Assembly: GCF_038051945.1 (NCBI RefSeq)
Contig: NZ_CP150302.1
Span: 868,001 to 932,000 of the forward strand
Length of the DNA: 64,000 bases
Direction: 5' to 3'
Source of the DNA: Paenibacillus sp. FSL H3-0469
Lineage (GTDB): Bacteria > Bacillota > Bacilli > Paenibacillales > Paenibacillaceae
Positions 60,971-64,000 of this stretch are shown one piece after another. How positions within the stretch are numbered: the first letter of the stretch is position 1; the number at the start of each line of letters is the position of its first letter. Position numbers and translations under genes: made by a program. The notes below the pieces were generated by a model. It did no database searches. It was not told the origin of the DNA and saw only the letters and a list, made by a program, of their open reading frames with translations.

Positions 60971-61025
60971 ATTTAACAAAAAAGCAAAAGAAGCGGAGGG
61001 GAAATTTGGAACTGTAGGAGCGGTA

Positions 61026-61100
61026 GCGGCCGCCTTTGTATTTGGATTTCTACCGCGAAAAGCGGTTCTAATCAGGAAATCCAAATACAACAGCGGCCGG
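61026..61100. repeat. Inverted-repeat (palindromic) element
   Basis: TTGTATTTGGATTTC (61036-61050) is the exact inverse of GAAATCCAAATACAA (61076-61090); GCGGCCG-type ends extend the arms, and an inner hairpin ACCGC-GAAAA-GCGGT lies at 61052-61066. Resembles a mobile palindromic repeat or MITE; no transposase. It ends the acetyltransferase remnant. Confidence 0.7.
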
Positions 61101-61167
61101 AGGGCCAAACATTCTCTGGAGTCACGGCAGTCCCATAACAGAAAAAATATAAGTTCAATCTATTCAG

Positions 61168-61371
61168 TTAAACAATCCACATGATCACAACAATAACCAA
61201 AGCAATAACACCCACCGCAATCAACAGATCAGAGATCTGCCGCCAGAATCCCAAAGGCCCTTCACGATGAAGCTTCTGTTCATTGACGTCATGATTGGCT
61301 TTGTGCCCGCCGGGGTCATTTGAATAGATAGAAGGGCCAGGGTGTCCACCGCCAGTAGGGAATTCAGTCAT
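61168..61371 (-). CDS. Small single-helix membrane protein
   Basis: Protein of 67 residues. A Gly/Pro-rich hydrophilic N-terminus (MTEFPTGGGHPGPSIYSND) is followed by one C-terminal helix (LLIAVGVIALVIVVIMWIV). Strong AGGGAGGTG ribosome binding site before ATG 61371. Function unknown. Confidence 0.6.
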   Translation of the reverse strand: MTEFPTGGGHPGPSIYSNDPGGHKANHDVNEQKLHREGPLGFWRQISDLLIAVGVIALVIVVIMWIV

Positions 61372-61531
61372 CAGAATCACCTCCCTTTTCATAATTATAC
61401 ACCATTTACTCTCATTTTTGGTAAACGGAATGGCTATGGTATAGCTGACATTTGAATTTTGGGCGGAAATATCCTATTTTAAAAAGACAGATATTCAGCA
61501 GTTAGCAGTTAACGGAAGAGGCGAACACAAT

Positions 61532-62134
61532 ATGGGTGAAATACATGAAATGATGTCAGCGGGAACCCGTGCTTTAATCGAGGATAACTTCCTCCAGCTC
61601 ATGGAGCAGGAAGGATTCCACAAGGTGAGCGTACGCCAGCTGGCACTTAGAACACATATTAACAGGGGAACGTTCTATCTGCATTTTACAGATAAATACG
61701 ATCTGCTGGAGCAGCTTCAGCGTGAAATATTGGCAGGTCTGGAGCAGGTGATGGTCGTCAAAATCGTACGTGAAGAAATGTCGGAGCATTATCTGAAGGG
61801 TCTGCCTTATCCGCCGCTGGTGCATATCTTGGAGTACCTGCAGCAGCACGGCGAGCGGCTCCGGTTATTTCTCGGGGCCAAAGGGGAGGCGGGATTTCCG
61901 GGGCAATTCAAGGAGGTTATCAAGCGCAGCTTCTACCGGAAGCTGGAGATGAATGGCGTATTTGCCGGCCACCCGGCGGTTCCTCCAGAGTATCTCGCTG
62001 CGCATTCCGCGTCTATTTTTCTTGGAATTACGGAAGAATGGTTACACAGCGGAATGCCTTATACTCCGGAGGAGCTGGCGGTGATCTATAACGAGGTCTT
62101 ATTCATGCAGACAACTCTAATCGCGAAGGCTTAA
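61532..62134 (+). CDS. TetR-family regulator
   Basis: Regulator of 200 residues: FHKVSVRQLALRTHINRGTFYLHFTDKYDLLEQL is the helix-turn-helix. The C-terminal domain resembles TetR_C_33. ATG at 61532 follows GGAAGAGG. Its end overlaps the end of the convergent alcohol-dehydrogenase-like gene by 4 bases; target unknown. Confidence 0.87.
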   Translation: MGEIHEMMSAGTRALIEDNFLQLMEQEGFHKVSVRQLALRTHINRGTFYLHFTDKYDLLEQLQREILAGLEQVMVVKIVREEMSEHYLKGLPYPPLVHILEYLQQHGERLRLFLGAKGEAGFPGQFKEVIKRSFYRKLEMNGVFAGHPAVPPEYLAAHSASIFLGITEEWLHSGMPYTPEELAVIYNEVLFMQTTLIAKA

Positions 62135-63084
62135 ATGGTAATCAGCACCTTACCACGGAGCTTACCGGCCTCGCTCATGGCATGGGAGGCAGCCAGCTCG
62201 GCCAGCGGCAGACGCTCAGTAATCCAGAGCTTCAGCTTACCCGTATCCACCAGCTCTGCAACCCGAGTCAGCAGCGTACGATCCTCTCGTGCGAACAGCT
62301 GATGTACCTTAACACCAAGCTGCGCTGCCAGCGCTTCGTCTGCAGGATTCACCGCCGAGATCAGCGCTCCTCCCTCTTTTAGCAGCGGCAGCCAGGTATT
62401 AAGTACCTCTGAACTCTCAGGGGACAGATTGAGGATCAGATCCACCTTGTCCTTCAGCTTGTCCGTGACGCTCTCCTTGGTATAATCAATCATCTCGTCA
62501 ATCCCCAGCTCCCGAAGCTTTGGCATACTGGCCGCAGAGGAAGTCCCTATGACATACGCCCCATGCTGTTTGGCGAAGTGCACCGCATAGCTGCCTACCC
62601 CGCCGGCGGCTCCGGCAATCAGCACACGCCCGCCATGCGGCAGGTTACCATGATCGAACAACCCCTGCCATGCAGTTAAGACTCCAATCGGCAGCGCGGC
62701 AGCATCGGATAACTCTATGGAGACTGGCGCCAGCGCAGCATACTGCGCTTGGGTGACCACATACTCTGCGGCAGCGCCGTCCCGGGACATATCAAGCGCA
62801 GCATAGACTCTGTCCCCCGGCTGAAAGTCTGTAACCTCAGCTCCTGCTGCCTCCACTGTACCCGACACCTCAATGTTAGGAATGTACGGGAATTCATGCG
62901 GGAAAACGGCTTGCAGGTAGCCCTTGCGGATTTTGACATCTGCAGAATTAAACGCAGTCCCTGCCACCTTAATCAGAATCTCGTCCGCTGCGGGAGAGGG
63001 AATCGGCGCATCCTCATACCTTAGCTCTTCTATCCCTCCAAACTGATGGATCCGAACCGCCTTCATATGTGTAGCTTCGTTCAT
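62131..63084 (-). CDS. Zinc-free NADP-dependent quinone oxidoreductase-like protein
   Basis: Medium-chain dehydrogenase of 317 residues: GFEE-like N-terminal catalytic domain (MKAVRIHQFGGIEELRYEDAP), then the nucleotide-binding motif GAAGGVGSYAVHFAKQHGAYV. No structural zinc cysteines, as in quinone oxidoreductases (CurA/zeta-crystallin type). Start at ATG 63084 follows AGGAGTG. Substrate unknown. Confidence 0.87.
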   Translation of the reverse strand: MNEATHMKAVRIHQFGGIEELRYEDAPIPSPAADEILIKVAGTAFNSADVKIRKGYLQAVFPHEFPYIPNIEVSGTVEAAGAEVTDFQPGDRVYAALDMSRDGAAAEYVVTQAQYAALAPVSIELSDAAALPIGVLTAWQGLFDHGNLPHGGRVLIAGAAGGVGSYAVHFAKQHGAYVIGTSSAASMPKLRELGIDEMIDYTKESVTDKLKDKVDLILNLSPESSEVLNTWLPLLKEGGALISAVNPADEALAAQLGVKVHQLFAREDRTLLTRVAELVDTGKLKLWITERLPLAELAASHAMSEAGKLRGKVLITI

Positions 63085-63257
63085 TGCAATCACTCCTGTA
63101 GATGAATTGGGAATCCGCGTACCGTTGAAGCAATAGGTGTACTGTTCCTGTAACTCATTGTAGGCTCCCGCTTAAGGGGATACAATCAACAATCAGGTCT
63201 GAAGTGTTCATTCTTTCTTCTTACGGGTAGTAGATAATTAAGGAAGGAGCAATGCCT

Positions 63258-63620
63258 ATGGAACATATGGATACGATCGATCTCATCGCCATTCTGGCTC
63301 TGGTGCTGGCACTATTGCTTATGCTCAGTGTGTTCAGTCTGAAGAGACGTGTGAACGAGCTGGAGTCCCGGTTAGCGCAAAGAGACGCTTACGGCGGAAA
63401 ATACTCTCCCCCAGCAATCGGCAGAGCTGCCGACATCCCGGCTCCCCTGTTCGTGCAGAACCCTGAGCTGGCACCGGACCTCGAGCGGAGAATCCGCCTG
63501 CTGTTAGCCGAGGGCAAGAAAATCCAGGCAATCAAGGTCATGCGTGAAGCGCGGAATCTGGGCCTCAAGGAAGCCAAGGACTTCGTAGAGGACCTGGAGC
63601 AGGGCGGAACCTTCCGCTAA
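63258..63620 (+). CDS. Membrane-anchored bL12 C-terminal-domain-like protein
   Basis: Protein of 120 residues. An N-terminal helix (IDLIAILALVLALLLMLSVF) then a charged linker, and from about residue 75 KKIQAIKVMREARNLGLKEAKDFVEDLEQG, which matches the C-terminal domain of ribosomal protein bL12 that binds translation factors. Several Firmicutes carry such small proteins of unknown role. ATG 63258 fits the AGGAG upstream; ATG 63252 would be too close. Confidence 0.72.
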   Translation: MEHMDTIDLIAILALVLALLLMLSVFSLKRRVNELESRLAQRDAYGGKYSPPAIGRAADIPAPLFVQNPELAPDLERRIRLLLAEGKKIQAIKVMREARNLGLKEAKDFVEDLEQGGTFR

Positions 63621-63641
63621 GTGTATTATGTACGAATAATC

Positions 63642-63690
63642 AAGAATGACCTCAGACTGCCACTGGACTGTGGAAGCTGAGGTCATTCTT
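63642..63690. terminator. Bidirectional terminator
   Basis: AAGAATGACCTCAG and CTGAGGTCATTCTT form a perfect stem, with inner CCAC/GTGG. Lies between convergent genes. Confidence 0.8.
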
Positions 63691-63715
63691 GTGATGGCTT
63701 ATACCGGTAATGAAG

Positions 63716-64000
63716 CTAGATATCCTTGTGCATATAAATCCGCAGAGAGACTAAATAAGAAGCATAGATAATCACGAGATAGGCCAGGACGCTGATGGCA
63801 ACAAGCAAGACATTATCCAATCTGCCAGTGCTAATCCATTCGGCAAGTGCCGGAAACCGTTTAGACAAGCTGGTAATAGCCGTGAAATTCAGCATGATCA
63901 CCATTATAAAGATGAAGTTGACGACCTGCATCCCTTTTTGTCCCAGCCAGTAATACAGCGGCAGATAACATGAGGCCAATAAAGGGAACGCGGCAATAGC
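63716..64000 (-). CDS. ABC-2 type permease, C-terminal part, runs off window
   Basis: The last 94 codons of a membrane protein; the frame is open to the window edge. Two helices (VVNFIFIMVIMLNFTAITSL, VLLVAISVLAYLVIIYASYL) and the C-terminal LRIYMHKDI are typical of ABC-2 permeases of the YhcI type. Its start and ATPase partner are outside. Confidence 0.65.
   Translation of the reverse strand, partial: AIAAFPLLASCYLPLYYWLGQKGMQVVNFIFIMVIMLNFTAITSLSKRFPALAEWISTGRLDNVLLVAISVLAYLVIIYASYLVSLRIYMHKDI

Noticed and set aside
1-64000. CRISPR array, prophage genes, tRNA or rRNA genes
   Set aside because: No regularly spaced repeats, phage structural genes or cloverleaf/rRNA sequences were recognised.

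Overview
The window looks like a chromosomal piece of a Paenibacillus-type Firmicute. Supporting this are a moderate G+C content, strong AGGAGG-type ribosome binding sites, GTG/TTG starts, a YesN-type AraC response regulator, an S-layer-anchored (SLH) exoprotein, a ydaO-type c-di-AMP riboswitch and a seven-subunit-type Mrp antiporter. The assignment is inference; there is no rRNA or tRNA gene to confirm it.

Layout. 0-8 kb: the 3' part of a YesN-like regulator, an FAD oxidoreductase, a secreted beta-propeller protein inserted in a broken exonuclease copy, a hydrolase, and an ABC-2 exporter with a divergent TetR gene. 8-17 kb: ion homeostasis. A USP-domain gene precedes mrpA(B)CDEFG; a c-di-AMP riboswitch then precedes an alpha/beta hydrolase and ktrB. 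17-20.3 kb: arsenic region, with arsN-like acetyltransferase, arsM and a Cys-rich MarR on the minus strand, and arsR, a truncated arsB and arsC on the plus strand. 20.3-22.6 kb: a SUFU-domain gene, an intact DEDDh exonuclease (the parent of the broken copy near 4.1 kb) and a repeat-rich gap. 22.6-28 kb: one 1781-residue SLH protein built from two copies of a sugar-binding-like/esterase module.

28.1-42.5 kb is the most interesting part: fourteen plus-strand genes, mostly overlapping, that look like one biosynthetic operon. It combines petrobactin-type genes (AsbC-like ligase, carrier protein, AsbE-like transferase, AsbF-like 3-dehydroshikimate dehydratase) with butirosin-type genes (ATP-grasp ligase, PLP decarboxylase, BtrH-like acyltransferases). 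It has three adenylate-forming enzymes, three acyl carrier proteins and three candidate BtrH/AsbE-fold transferases, plus a glycosyltransferase and an ABC exporter. There is no NRPS, PKS or IucA/IucC synthetase. A plausible reading is that acyl units, at least one being 3,4-dihydroxybenzoate, are loaded on stand-alone carrier proteins and transferred to an amine or sugar acceptor, and that the product is exported. The product is unknown to me.

42.5-46 kb: two TetR genes with clear operators, an SDR and an NmrA-like oxidoreductase. 46-50.2 kb: an envelope/lipid group (PAP2 phosphatase, small membrane protein, DedA protein, phospholipid-methyltransferase-like protein) with a VanRS-like two-component system; a shared promoter-region motif precedes both the PAP2 and DedA genes. 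50.2-64 kb: a DHFR-like reductase, LysR with a YeiH transporter, a heterodimeric ABC exporter with a divergent MerR gene, an NlpC/P60 hydrolase, a GH2 glycosidase with a divergent AraC gene, an acetyltransferase remnant beside a large inverted repeat, a TetR/alcohol-dehydrogenase-like pair, a membrane-anchored bL12-C-terminal-like protein and the end of an ABC-2 permease that runs off the window.
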